From Treponema bryantii (GTDB lineage: Bacteria; Spirochaetota; Spirochaetia; Treponematales; Treponemataceae): DNA of 64,000 nt. Below the pieces are notes generated by a model that had not been told where the DNA came from, did no database searches, and saw only the letters and a program-made list of their open reading frames with translations. The DNA lies in the NCBI RefSeq assembly GCF_900113965.1, contig NZ_FORI01000002.1, forward strand, positions 1-64,000, written 5' to 3'. Each line of letters starts with the position of its first letter. The first letter of the stretch is position 1. The position numbers were made by a program, and so were the translations under genes. This document shows positions 25,969 through 35,036 of the stretch, piece by piece.

Positions 25969-26912
25969 TGGAACACGATAAACTTACCGGAATTGAACGG
26001 GAGCTTGTACTTCAATATCTTATTGATGGAAATGTACCTGTAACCCTTACACCAGTTGAAGAACCTATTTCCGATAATGATGATGATAAGGAAATGGAAA
26101 TCCGCTCCCTTACATCACAAATCTTTCCAGTTGCAATAAAAGGGGAGCATATGACCGTCAAAAAAGATGGCGTCATTGTTCTCGAAAATCCACCTCAATC
26201 TATAAAAAGTTTTGCAAATAAACAGGTTAAAGTTGAGTTCTATTTTAATCATGTTGGTCTTTATTTTATAACAAAAGTTGCTGCCACAAAAACTGAACTT
26301 ACAATTTCCATACCAGATCAGATAGAAAGAATTGCAGATGTTGAAGAAGATTCAGATTATGATTTTTCATCTGTAATTTATTTTGACTGTAAATCAAGAA
26401 GAGATTTGAATCTTAAATGTATTCCTGCAGAAGGTGTAGAATTATTTGTACGTCCTGTATGGAAAATCATTTCTCTTGATTATCAGAAAAAGGCTAAGGC
26501 ACTTCTGGAGCAGTTTGTAGAGCAGGCAAAACAGGAAAAGAATGCCGGTAATGGCCTTCAGTTAATTCCAGTTTGTAAATATCTTTCAGAACCTCATCCT
26601 GCAGGACTTGAGGCTATGGAAACACGTGTAAAGCCATTCTCAATTCTTTTTGTTGACCATGAACGACTTGTAGTTGGAATGGATACAACTAATTGTACTT
26701 TCTTTGAAAATGAGGAATATGGAATTAAACTTTCCTTCTCAATCAAAAGAGGTCCAATTCTTACAAGAGATATTTTTGTAACAAGCCTTGTTAATAAGAT
26801 TTATCGCAGTGCAGACGGATTATATTCTTGTGTAGATTTCCGTTATACAACTCTTCAAGAGGAAGATTTACGCTTCCTCTATGAAAAGGCAACAAGTACT
26901 CTCTTTAATTAA
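25965..26912 (+). CDS. Cytoplasmic protein of unknown function, possible PilZ-related
   Basis: About 315 residues, no signal or membrane helix. The ATG at 25965 overlaps the previous stop and is preferred to the GTG at 25953. The N-terminal 75 residues are acidic; then come two beta-rich segments. Treponemes have several long proteins in which a PilZ-like barrel follows a divergent N-terminal barrel, and the strand pattern here (KKDGVIVLENPP, VEFYFNHVGLYFITKV) is similar, but the RxxxR and DxSxxG c-di-GMP motifs are not evident. The function is left open. The end overlaps the transporter gene by 4 bases. Confidence 0.65.
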   Translation: MMEHDKLTGIERELVLQYLIDGNVPVTLTPVEEPISDNDDDKEMEIRSLTSQIFPVAIKGEHMTVKKDGVIVLENPPQSIKSFANKQVKVEFYFNHVGLYFITKVAATKTELTISIPDQIERIADVEEDSDYDFSSVIYFDCKSRRDLNLKCIPAEGVELFVRPVWKIISLDYQKKAKALLEQFVEQAKQEKNAGNGLQLIPVCKYLSEPHPAGLEAMETRVKPFSILFVDHERLVVGMDTTNCTFFENEEYGIKLSFSIKRGPILTRDIFVTSLVNKIYRSADGLYSCVDFRYTTLQEEDLRFLYEKATSTLFN

Positions 26913-28024
26913 TTAGCAGCTTCTTTATTCTGTTCTTGAGCCTGTGCCTGGGCTTGTTGTCTTGGATCATTACCAATTAAGATTGCAAGGCCTTTCAGAT
27001 AATCAATATTTTCACAAACAATCTTTATAATTACCATAAGAGGAACTGCAAGCAGCATTCCTGTGAAGCCCCAGATATATCCCCATAAAGAAAGGCTTAT
27101 CAAAATGATTACAGGTGAAATACCAAGATTTTTTCCTTCGATTCTAGGTTCAAGAATATTACCAAAAACCATATTAACCGAAAGCATGAAAAGGAAGATA
27201 AATAAAGTCTTTCCCCAGTTTGGATAGAATTGTAATAGAGAAAAGATTGTTGTAAGACCAACTGAAATTACAGAACCAAAGATTGGAATAAAATTCATGA
27301 TAAAGGCTAAGAAGCCCCAGACAATAGGGAAGTCCAGTCCGATTATCAATGAAGCAAAACCGCAGAGTAAACCTGTTCCAAGTGAGATAAAGAATTTAAT
27401 AGATATATATCTCATTGTCTGATTAATAATCTGATTGGAAATTCTTGAGATTTTTGCACGGTTATTTTTAAATGCATAATGCATCTTTCGTTTTGTAAGA
27501 CGCATTTCAAGAAGAATAAATGCAGTCATAAGGGCAATCAAAAAGAGAGTCTTAGAAAAAGATATAACTCCCGAAGAAAGTGAAACTGCAAGTTTTTGTG
27601 TATATTCACGAACCTTTAATGATGTCCAGAGATTCTGAAAAAGGCTTTTTGTATTATCAATTTCTATTCCAAGATTATCTGCCAGCAACTGGTAGAGAGA
27701 CATAAAACGTGTTTCATATTTTGGAAATTCAGAAATGATACCAGTAAGTGAAGTTACAAGAAGTGATGTAATTCCAAGAAGAACAACGAAAAATAGAACG
27801 ACGATTATTAATGATGAAATAACCCAGGGGATACCTGTTTTTACGTTCAGCTTTTTAATGATTGGTAAAAATACAAAAGAAAGCATGAAGGAAAGAACAA
27901 CCGGGATTAGAACATTAGACATGGTTTTGAACAGAAAACCTGCAAGCACAACAGCTAGAAATAGAACAAGATAAAATATTCTGTTTGAAGTAGTTTTCTG
28001 ATTCAGGTTTTCTGTGTCATCCAT
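26909..28024 (-). CDS. AI-2E family transporter (PerM-like)
   Basis: A 371-residue integral membrane protein of the AI-2 exporter/PerM superfamily, with about seven or eight membrane helices. Typical are the paired N-terminal helices FYLVLFLAVVLAGFLF and VLIPVVLSFMLSFVFLPII, the P-containing segment IMNFIPIFGSVISV and the GNILEPRIEGKNLGISPVIIL motif. Family members export autoinducer-2 or exchange Na+ for H+; which applies here is unknown. The tail is Gln/Ala-rich. A GTACC/GGTAC palindrome and a dispersed repeat lie just upstream. Confidence 0.85.
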   Translation of the reverse strand: MDDTENLNQKTTSNRIFYLVLFLAVVLAGFLFKTMSNVLIPVVLSFMLSFVFLPIIKKLNVKTGIPWVISSLIIVVLFFVVLLGITSLLVTSLTGIISEFPKYETRFMSLYQLLADNLGIEIDNTKSLFQNLWTSLKVREYTQKLAVSLSSGVISFSKTLFLIALMTAFILLEMRLTKRKMHYAFKNNRAKISRISNQIINQTMRYISIKFFISLGTGLLCGFASLIIGLDFPIVWGFLAFIMNFIPIFGSVISVGLTTIFSLLQFYPNWGKTLFIFLFMLSVNMVFGNILEPRIEGKNLGISPVIILISLSLWGYIWGFTGMLLAVPLMVIIKIVCENIDYLKGLAILIGNDPRQQAQAQAQEQNKEAAN

Positions 28025-28047
28025 AAGTACCCTCCGGTACGAAAAGT

Positions 28048-28074
28048 GTCATGCTCGGGCTTGACCCGGGCATC
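28048..28074. repeat. Dispersed GTCA-headed palindrome
   Basis: GTCATGC followed by an inverted repeat (GCTCGGGC/GCCCGGGC type) around TTGAC. It fills the 52-base gap between serS and the AI-2E transporter gene. Translated fragments of this unit read as the LDPG-type peptides common in spurious ORFs of many genomes. Same layout as the units at 29378, 39574 and 57211. Confidence 0.55.
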
Positions 28075-28076
28075 TA

Positions 28077-29354
28077 TTATTTCTTTGGCAAAATTTTGTC
28101 AAATCCGCAGTAAGGAACGAGTACTTCTGGGATTGTAACAGAACCGTCTGCATTCTGATAGTTTTCAAGAATTGCAAGCATTGCGCGTCCAACGGCAATT
28201 GCAGTTCCGTTCAATGTGTGAACGTACTTGTTCTTTCCGTCGTCGTCCTTATATTTGATGTTGAGGCGACGAGCCTGGTAGTCTGTACAGTTAGAAGTAG
28301 AAGTTACTTCACCGTATTCACCACCGTTACGGCCTGGCATCCATGCTTCCAAGTCCCACTTGCGGTATGCTGGAGCACCCAGGTCTCCAGTACAGGTATC
28401 TACAACGTGGAATGGAAGACCGAGTCCTGTAAAGATTTCCTCTTCAATCTGACGAAGCTTTTCGTGAATCTCATCACTCTGTTCTGGAGTTGCGTAAGCA
28501 AACATTTCTACTTTGTCGAACTGATGAACGCGGTAGAGTCCCTTAGAGAACTGTCCGGCAGCACCTGCTTCGCGACGGAAACAGTGTGAAAGACCGCCGT
28601 AGAAACGTGGAAGGCTTGCCTTGTCGAGGATTTCATCCTGATGGTAACCACCGAGAGTAATTTCTGCAGTAGCTACGAGACAAGTTCCTTCTTCTTCGAT
28701 TGAATATACGTTTGATTCGTTACCACGTGGGTTGAAACCGATTCCCTTAAGAACTTCTTCTTTAGCAACATCAGGTGTAATGAACATCTGGAAGTTGTGC
28801 TTGCGGAGAGTGTTGAGAGCATACATAATCAAAGCCTGCTCAAGGAATACAGCTTCGTTTTTAAGATAGTAGAACTTTGGACCAGATACTTTTGTTCCAC
28901 GGTCAAAGTCGATGATGTCGAGTGATTCGCCGAGCTGAACATGATCCTTTGGCTCGAAGTCGAACTTACGTGGAGTTCCAACTTTCTTTACTTCAAGGTT
29001 TTCTGTATCGAGCTTTCCAACTGGTGCATCAGGATGAACCATGTTTGGAATCTGGCGTGCAGCCTCTTCCAGTGCTGCTTCTGTTTCTTTTGTTTCTGCT
29101 TCTACAGAAGTAATTTCGTCTTTAATAGCTTTTCCGGCAGCGATGAGCTCGTTGCGTTTTTCAGGGTCGAGCTTCTGCTTCATAGCCTGAGCGTTTTCGT
29201 TACGCTTCTGCTGAAGTCCCTGGAGTTTTGTTACAAGGGCAGTGCGCTTGTCAAAAAGTTCTACAACCTTGTCTGCATCCGCTGTCATATTGCGGTTAAT
29301 GATATTCTGTTTTACAGCATCAAGATTGTCTTTAATGAATTTGTAGTCCAACAT
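28077..29354 (-). CDS. serS: Serine--tRNA ligase
   Basis: Charges tRNA-Ser and tRNA-Sec. The N-terminal long coiled-coil arm (about 25-105) that grips the tRNA variable arm is followed by the class II core: motif 2 YRVHQFDKVEMF preceded by CFRREAGAAG, and motif 3 LNGTAIAVGRAMLAILENYQ. 425 residues, standard. ATG at 29354 has GAGG 9 bases upstream. Dispersed palindromes lie at both ends of the gene. Confidence 0.97.
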   Translation of the reverse strand: MLDYKFIKDNLDAVKQNIINRNMTADADKVVELFDKRTALVTKLQGLQQKRNENAQAMKQKLDPEKRNELIAAGKAIKDEITSVEAETKETEAALEEAARQIPNMVHPDAPVGKLDTENLEVKKVGTPRKFDFEPKDHVQLGESLDIIDFDRGTKVSGPKFYYLKNEAVFLEQALIMYALNTLRKHNFQMFITPDVAKEEVLKGIGFNPRGNESNVYSIEEEGTCLVATAEITLGGYHQDEILDKASLPRFYGGLSHCFRREAGAAGQFSKGLYRVHQFDKVEMFAYATPEQSDEIHEKLRQIEEEIFTGLGLPFHVVDTCTGDLGAPAYRKWDLEAWMPGRNGGEYGEVTSTSNCTDYQARRLNIKYKDDDGKNKYVHTLNGTAIAVGRAMLAILENYQNADGSVTIPEVLVPYCGFDKILPKK

Positions 29355-29377
29355 ATATTTGTTCCTCTTTTATCTCT

Positions 29378-29403
29378 GTCACCCCGAACTTGTTTCGGGG
29401 TCT
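29378..29403. repeat. Dispersed GTCA-headed palindrome
   Basis: GTCACCCCGAA-CTTG-TTTCGGGGT: an 8-bp stem CCCCGAAA-type with short loop, between serS and the SIMPL-domain gene. On the minus strand it is 24 bases upstream of the serS ATG, so it would be in or near the serS leader or the 3' trail of the next gene. Confidence 0.55.
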
Positions 29404-29414
29404 ACATTAATTGT

Positions 29415-30131
29415 TTAGTTCGATAACTCGTATTTTACAGTCACGTTTGAAGTGATTGTAACGTTGCCTTCTACGATTGGTGTTGGTGTTCCGCCAACTT
29501 CCATTGAAACGGCCTTAAACATCATGTCATTGCCACGGCCAGCGCTTGTGTAATCTTCACGGATTTCAAGAACTCCGTTTACCTTACATCCGCTTGCTCC
29601 AGCTAAGAGAGAAGCAGCGTCCTGTGCATTTTTAATTGCGAGAGTGCGTGCTTCGCGCAAAGCTGTAGCCTTGTCTGAAACAAGATATTCAAAAGAAGTG
29701 ATACCGTTTGCACCAGTATTATTTTTTACAGCAGCATCAATAACCTTTCCTGTAAGATCAATGTTTCTGATTAAAACAGCAATTGTATTGCGTACTGTAT
29801 ATTCACCAGCATAAGTATGAGAATTATCCTGAGTAATAGAATAATCATAAGTTGAAATATCTGATTCTGGAATTCCAGCTTCCTTGATAGCAGCAATTGT
29901 ATTCGATGTATTGATTGCATTTCTCTCGGCAGTCTGAGGGCAGTTCCAGCCTGTGTTTTTTACAATGAACTTCATCGAAACCATATCAGGCTTAACGGAC
30001 ACGCTGCCTGAACCCGAAACAGTAATTGAGCGGACAGGAGCTTCTTCCTTTGCAGGACGACCTAATACACAGGATGATAAGAGGGCAATGCCCACTCCGA
30101 TTACAAGAATAGATTTTACCAGATTTTTCAT
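29415..30131 (-). CDS. SIMPL-domain lipoprotein
   Basis: A 238-residue lipoprotein, lipobox LLSS-C21, with a SIMPL (DUF541) domain. Diagnostic features are ITVSGSGSVSVKPDMVSMKFIVKN at the start of the domain and the regular spacing of strands and helices through to VTITSNVTVKYEL. SIMPL proteins are periplasmic or membrane attached, form ring-like oligomers in some species and have been tied to oxidative stress, but a biochemical role is not settled. It starts 5 bases after the upstream lipoprotein stop, in one operon with it. Confidence 0.85.
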   Translation of the reverse strand: MKNLVKSILVIGVGIALLSSCVLGRPAKEEAPVRSITVSGSGSVSVKPDMVSMKFIVKNTGWNCPQTAERNAINTSNTIAAIKEAGIPESDISTYDYSITQDNSHTYAGEYTVRNTIAVLIRNIDLTGKVIDAAVKNNTGANGITSFEYLVSDKATALREARTLAIKNAQDAASLLAGASGCKVNGVLEIREDYTSAGRGNDMMFKAVSMEVGGTPTPIVEGNVTITSNVTVKYELSN

Positions 30132-30136
30132 AGAAT

Positions 30137-31576
30137 CTATCTAACCTCCAAATAGAATCTTTTTAAATATATAATACGCTTATTAGCACTATCCCAGTAT
30201 TTACTTGCCGGGTAGTTTTTAGTAAGCGATGTATATGCATCAATTGAGCCTTTAATGTCACGGATATCTGATTTAGCTTCGAGAATCTGACCTTTCAGAT
30301 AGAGAGCTTCGTCACGATTGTCTGTGGAATACTCAAAGAACTGATTAAGCCTTGCCAGTGCTGCTGCATATTCCTTTTCATTATACAGAAGTTGAGCTTC
30401 TTGTAACAGAGTAGAAGGATTTGTTGTAGATGCAGCGGTTGTTGTGGCTGTCGTTGTGGCAGTAGCAGTGTCTGCTGTGTCTGCGGCTGTGGTGGCCGAG
30501 GTGTTAGCAGAATCTGAGGCTGTTGTTGTATTAGCGGTAGACGCCGCGCCGGTTTGTGACTGCGACTTTGAAGCTGTTGAAGATTGTTTTCCTGAAGCTT
30601 CTTTTACTTCTTCTTGTTTTTCTTCTTCAACTTCTGATTCTTCTTCTACCTGTTTTACAGGTTCGTTTTTCTTTTGAACTGGAAGTTTATATTCAGGAGC
30701 TTCAATATGAGTTTTGTTAGAACCGTTTTCCGGTTGAATAATAACTTCAATATAATCATCAAGATAATGACCTGTAAGAGGATCATTTCTGTAGAAATGA
30801 ACAATCTTTGTTCCGGCGGCACGTGCCTGCAATGAGAACTTTGTATCCTTTGTTCCAAGCTTACGGCCAAAATATGCGAGGTCTTTAGAATTGTCTGTGA
30901 GCCCCATATAAATCCAGCCGGTTCCAGGATAAGTAATATCAAGATATTCAAATTTCTTAAGAGTTACTGAGCGAGAAGGAGTGATAATCTGTGCTTCAGA
31001 AGAGCTTTCTTCATTAGAAGAATCATCATCTGTAATATCAATGCCTCCGCCTATAGCTGTAATTCCATCATCATCTGAATCAGAATCACCTGTAACTTCT
31101 GGCTCTGTTTTGTCTTCTTCTGAAATATTTGAAACTTCTGTGTTATCTGTGGCATTAGTGTCTTCTGTATTTTCAAAATCATTTTCTTCAGAAGCAACTG
31201 TTTCAACTTCTGTGATTAGAGGAGGTTCTTCTGTTTCAACTTCTTCTGCAGCAGGTTCATTTTCAGAAACCGGCTGTTCTTCTTCCGGTTCAAGAGTAAT
31301 AATTTCCGGTTCTTCAATTACTTCTGGCTCAGGATAATCTTCCGAGTTCTTCGAGATGTCCGACAAATCAGATTCATCAGTTTCTTCAGACTCAGCGTCT
31401 TCTTCCGAAGTCTCTGAATTGTCAGTATTTTCAATTTCGTTGTTTTCTTCTGTGTTTTCAGAAAGTTCTGTCTGAGGAGCTTCAGTCTGCTGTTCAGCTT
31501 CTGGAGTCTGTTTTGATGCACAGGAAGTAAGACATAGTGTAAAAATACATGCAGTTGCTATAAGTATTTTTTTCAT
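30137..31576 (-). CDS. Acidic low-complexity lipoprotein with C-terminal TPR-like region
   Basis: A 479-residue lipoprotein with lipobox CLTS-C19. Residues about 20-205 are an extremely Glu/Asp/Ser/Thr-rich disordered stretch; about 210-300 is a beta-rich domain (LKKFEYLDITYPGTGWIYMG); about 310-400 is a charged then Thr/Ala/Ser-rich linker; and 400-479 looks like tetratricopeptide helices of the YbgF/BamD type (EAQLLYNEKEYAAALARLNQ). The TPR end may bind other envelope proteins. The start overlaps the 131-residue gene by 4 bases. Function unknown. Confidence 0.78.
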   Translation of the reverse strand: MKKILIATACIFTLCLTSCASKQTPEAEQQTEAPQTELSENTEENNEIENTDNSETSEEDAESEETDESDLSDISKNSEDYPEPEVIEEPEIITLEPEEEQPVSENEPAAEEVETEEPPLITEVETVASEENDFENTEDTNATDNTEVSNISEEDKTEPEVTGDSDSDDDGITAIGGGIDITDDDSSNEESSSEAQIITPSRSVTLKKFEYLDITYPGTGWIYMGLTDNSKDLAYFGRKLGTKDTKFSLQARAAGTKIVHFYRNDPLTGHYLDDYIEVIIQPENGSNKTHIEAPEYKLPVQKKNEPVKQVEEESEVEEEKQEEVKEASGKQSSTASKSQSQTGAASTANTTTASDSANTSATTAADTADTATATTTATTTAASTTNPSTLLQEAQLLYNEKEYAAALARLNQFFEYSTDNRDEALYLKGQILEAKSDIRDIKGSIDAYTSLTKNYPASKYWDSANKRIIYLKRFYLEVR

Positions 31577-31968
31577 GGAGCAGCTCCTGTTATTTCATTT
31601 ATTAAATTATCATTTGCTTTAGAAAGCGAATCTATTTCTTTTTGAGTTGGAACGGTAAACCATTCTTCTGCATCTTCTTCAGACCATTTGTCTTTAGGAG
31701 TGCGGGAAGCAGTATAGTCTTTTGGAAGTTCCGGTCCGTCTGGAATTGCCAGTGGTTCAGTTAATTCAAGAACTGTTCCTGGAATAACTTCAGGTTCTTT
31801 TTTTCTTCCTGCAATTACACAAAGAAGAATGATGCACAAAAGAAGAAGCGCAACAAGGCCTGCGATAATATAAGAAAGCATTTTGTTTTCTTCATAAAAC
31901 TCGCGGACCTTTTCAAAAATTGAGGAAGCTTTTTCTTTTATATTATCAAGAATACCCTGAAAATCCAT
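31573..31968 (-). CDS. Small bitopic membrane protein
   Basis: A 131-residue protein with an amphipathic N-terminus (about 1-30), one membrane helix at about 32-54 (LSYIIAGLVALLLLCIILLCV) and an acidic periplasmic tail. No family recognised. It sits 9 bases after smc and overlaps the acidic lipoprotein gene by 4 bases (ATGA), so it is likely cotranscribed with both. A link to chromosome segregation is not implied by the order alone. Confidence 0.68.
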   Translation of the reverse strand: MDFQGILDNIKEKASSIFEKVREFYEENKMLSYIIAGLVALLLLCIILLCVIAGRKKEPEVIPGTVLELTEPLAIPDGPELPKDYTASRTPKDKWSEEDAEEWFTVPTQKEIDSLSKANDNLINEITGAAP

Positions 31969-31977
31969 TGCTAAAAC

Positions 31978-34863
31978 CTACACACGCTTTGGCGGACGTG
32001 GTGGAAGAACAACTCCTTCCTCATCCGGAACATCTTCATCCTTGAAATCATCCTGATTATGATCAACTACAGCTCCACGCTTAATATCTTCATCAAGACG
32101 GAGTGCAATAATCTTACTAACACCAGACTCTTCCATTGTAATACCGAGCATTGTAGAAGCACCCATTACAGTTTTCTTGTTATGAGTAATTACAATGTAC
32201 TGGCTTACGCTTGCAAAGCTTTCAAGCGCAGTTACAAAAGAAGATACGTTCTTATCATCAAGGGCGGCATCAATCTCATCGAGAAGACAGAATGGACTAG
32301 GGCGAACCTGATAAGTTGCAAAGAGCAGGGCAACCGCAGTCATTGTCTTTTCACCACCGGAAAGCAGGGCAATGTTTTCAAGCTTCTTTCCAGGCGGCTG
32401 AGCGTAAATATCAATACCTGAGCTCAAAATATTTGCAGGGTCTGCAAGTTTAAGCTCGGCACGTCCACCGTTGAAAAGGCGGCGGAACATATTATGGAAG
32501 TTCTTCTTAATCTGATTGTATGTCTCAAGGAACATCTCAGCAGATTTAGATTTAATTTCTTCACTTACGCGTACAAGGTTTTCAAGAGATTTCTGTGTAT
32601 CCTCGTAGTTTGTGCGCTGGCGTTCGTAGCGTTCCTTAACCTCATTGAACTCTTCTGGAGCCATAAGGTTTACGCTTCCAAGAGAAGAAAATTCTTTTTT
32701 AGCTTCTGAAAGTTTTTCGCGAAGTTCACTTGCAGGAGTTGTAATCTTGTACATGCGCTCTTCAAATTCCATAAGGTCGCGTGAGTACTGATCCTGGAAG
32801 TTCTGCTTAACGTTACGAATATCGTTGTCTGCAGAGTTGAGCGAAAGTGAAAGTCGCTCGTACTGTTCCTGATATTTATTCTGTTCTTCGCGTTTCTTGT
32901 CGAGGGTATCGCTCTTTCCCGAAACGCTCTTATTAGCTTTTGCAATTTCTTCGTCGAGCTTGTTCATTTCGTCGGCAAGCTTTTTACCGCGGTATTCAAT
33001 TTCCGCAAGCTCATCCTGATAGGTCTGAATCTGCTCATTGATTTCTTCAGCACGCTTTGTTTCTGCGTAAAGCTCATCCTGTGTTTCATGAAGGGTTGCC
33101 TGCTCACTTGCAAGCTGACGATTCAATACGCTTATCTGATTCTGACTTGCAGAAATCTGTTCCTGCATCTGAATCTCATTAAGCTTGAGCTTCTGAAGAG
33201 TTTCTTTGTATTCGTTAATCTTAGATGTAAGTTCACTGTTCTTAGAATGGAGCTCTTTAATCTGATTGTTGATATCTTCAACCTTAGAAAGATTGGCATT
33301 GATTTTTTCATCAATACCGCGCTTCTTGGTCATGATACCTTCTGGAGAAAGGAACTCTGTAAGGAAGGCTGGAGATGCATCCTGATATTTTTTAAGAGAT
33401 GCTTCGAGTTCTCCAAGCTGGCGGCCTGCCTCATCAAATGCAGCTGAGGCCTCATTAATAGTTGAAGCAGCTTCATCTGAATTAAGCTTGCGGCCATTGT
33501 AATCTGCAAAGATGTTCTTTCGGCCGTCCAGATAAATACGCAGCTTTGCAACATTCTGATCAAGCTCTTCTTTTGCAAGACGCATAGCACTTTCACTGAA
33601 GCCCGCATCCTTAAGCTTTTTATCGAGCATAGATACAATGTCTTCTGTGATAGCAGCAAGCTGTTTCTGAAGTTCAAGACGCTCTTCTTCGAGCTGATCA
33701 ATCTGTGTGCGAAGTGAATCTGCCTTTCGGTCGTTGTCTGTAATCTGACTACTTGAAGTTTCAATATTCTTCTGGAAAGATTCTATGTTTGCTTTGATGT
33801 CATTGAGCTGCTTGTTCTTTTCGTGAAGTACAGCATTGTTCTCATCAATTTCTTCCTGAACTGTATCAATGCGTTCCTGAATTGCAGCAGCACGTCCTTC
33901 AAGTGCATTGAGCTTTTCTTTCATTAAGAGAGCCTGCTGGTTCTGCTGTTTGATAAGTTCAAGTTTACCGTTCTTTTCCTGACCAATTGCAAGAAGACTT
34001 GCCTGCTTGTTATAAAGGTCGTCCTGCATGGCTTTTACTTTGTCCATGTTTTCAGAAATCGTATTGTTGATTTCTTCAATTTCCTGACGAACCTTGTCGC
34101 GTTTTTCCTGAACACGTTTGAGTTCTTCTTCGTGGCGAGCCTTGTCTGTTACAAAGTTTTTGAGACGGAGAAGGGTAAGGTCAAGTTCATAAAGGTAAAT
34201 GTCTTCTTTGAATTTTCGGTATTTAATTGTTTTTTCAGACTGAACCTTGAGAGTGTCGTATTGACGCTTAATTTCTCCCATGGCAATTTCAATCTGAGTC
34301 ATGTTCTGACGGGTACGTTCAAGTTCGCGCTCTGCTTCTGCAACTTCTGCCTTTGAACGGCTGATACCTGCGGCCTCTTCAAAAAGATAGCGGCGGTCTT
34401 CCGGTTTGCTCGAAAGAATCTGGTCGATTTTTCCCTGCTCCATAACAGAGTAGGCAGCCTTTCCGACACCAGTATCCATAAAAAGACGGCGGATTTCTGT
34501 AGGTCCGGCCGGGCGTTTATTGATAAAATATTCCTGGTCTCCTGAACGATAGAGACGGCGGGTAATAGCAATTTCTTCTTCATCAAGAGGGAGTAATCCC
34601 TTGTCGTTAGCGATAGTAAGGGTAACCTCTGCTGTATTGAGAGCAGGACGACGTTCTGTACCATTAAAGATAACGTCTTCCATTTTTTCCGCACGAAGAT
34701 TTTTTGAATTGCGTTCTGCAAGTACCCATTTAATTGCATCGACTACGTTACTTTTTCCACAGCCGTTAGGGCCGAGCAAGGCAGTAATACCTTCTGCAAA
34801 GTCGATGTGAGTTTTATCTGCAAATGATTTAAATCCGAATATATCAAGACTTTTTAAAAACAC
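31978..34863 (-). CDS. smc: Chromosome segregation protein SMC, short form
   Basis: A condensin ATPase that loops and segregates DNA. Walker A is GPNGCGKSN near the N-terminus, the signature is LLSGGEKTMTAVALL, and Walker B is CLLDEIDAALDD near the C-terminus, with long coiled coils between (about 165-420 and 515-790). It has 961 residues against about 1150-1190 usually. I cannot find the globular hinge that should separate the coils; only a short break with DASPAFLTEFLSPEG (about 490-510) lies there. The start is GTG 34863 with AGGAG upstream. A proline-rich tail follows the ATPase. Confidence 0.93.
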   Translation of the reverse strand: MFLKSLDIFGFKSFADKTHIDFAEGITALLGPNGCGKSNVVDAIKWVLAERNSKNLRAEKMEDVIFNGTERRPALNTAEVTLTIANDKGLLPLDEEEIAITRRLYRSGDQEYFINKRPAGPTEIRRLFMDTGVGKAAYSVMEQGKIDQILSSKPEDRRYLFEEAAGISRSKAEVAEAERELERTRQNMTQIEIAMGEIKRQYDTLKVQSEKTIKYRKFKEDIYLYELDLTLLRLKNFVTDKARHEEELKRVQEKRDKVRQEIEEINNTISENMDKVKAMQDDLYNKQASLLAIGQEKNGKLELIKQQNQQALLMKEKLNALEGRAAAIQERIDTVQEEIDENNAVLHEKNKQLNDIKANIESFQKNIETSSSQITDNDRKADSLRTQIDQLEEERLELQKQLAAITEDIVSMLDKKLKDAGFSESAMRLAKEELDQNVAKLRIYLDGRKNIFADYNGRKLNSDEAASTINEASAAFDEAGRQLGELEASLKKYQDASPAFLTEFLSPEGIMTKKRGIDEKINANLSKVEDINNQIKELHSKNSELTSKINEYKETLQKLKLNEIQMQEQISASQNQISVLNRQLASEQATLHETQDELYAETKRAEEINEQIQTYQDELAEIEYRGKKLADEMNKLDEEIAKANKSVSGKSDTLDKKREEQNKYQEQYERLSLSLNSADNDIRNVKQNFQDQYSRDLMEFEERMYKITTPASELREKLSEAKKEFSSLGSVNLMAPEEFNEVKERYERQRTNYEDTQKSLENLVRVSEEIKSKSAEMFLETYNQIKKNFHNMFRRLFNGGRAELKLADPANILSSGIDIYAQPPGKKLENIALLSGGEKTMTAVALLFATYQVRPSPFCLLDEIDAALDDKNVSSFVTALESFASVSQYIVITHNKKTVMGASTMLGITMEESGVSKIIALRLDEDIKRGAVVDHNQDDFKDEDVPDEEGVVLPPRPPKRV

Positions 34864-34924
34864 AATTCAACTCCTGAGAGAGCACGCCCGGTAGGCGGGC
34901 TCTTGATAGATAGCAAAGCGTTAA

Positions 34925-34948
34925 AAAAAATTGCGAAAGCAATTTTTT
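34925..34948 (-). terminator. GNRA-capped terminator hairpin upstream of smc
   Basis: AAAAAATTGC and GCAATTTTTT pair perfectly around a GAAA tetraloop, with AAAGC/GCTTT extending the stem. Read leftward it would end transcripts of the clpP-clpX-helicase-glycosyltransferase operon before smc. A second small hairpin, GCCCG/CGGGC, lies at about 34886-34900. Confidence 0.65.
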
Positions 34949-35036
34949 AGCTTTACCACTATGAATAGTCTTAATATTATAGTGAATTTTTGATTTATTT
35001 GAAAGTAGTTTATTGAAGGAAGTAAATGAACTTCAT

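Noticed and set aside
30444-30677. Ala/Val-rich plus-strand open frame
   Set aside because: It is the antisense of the Thr/Ala low-complexity linker of the acidic lipoprotein.
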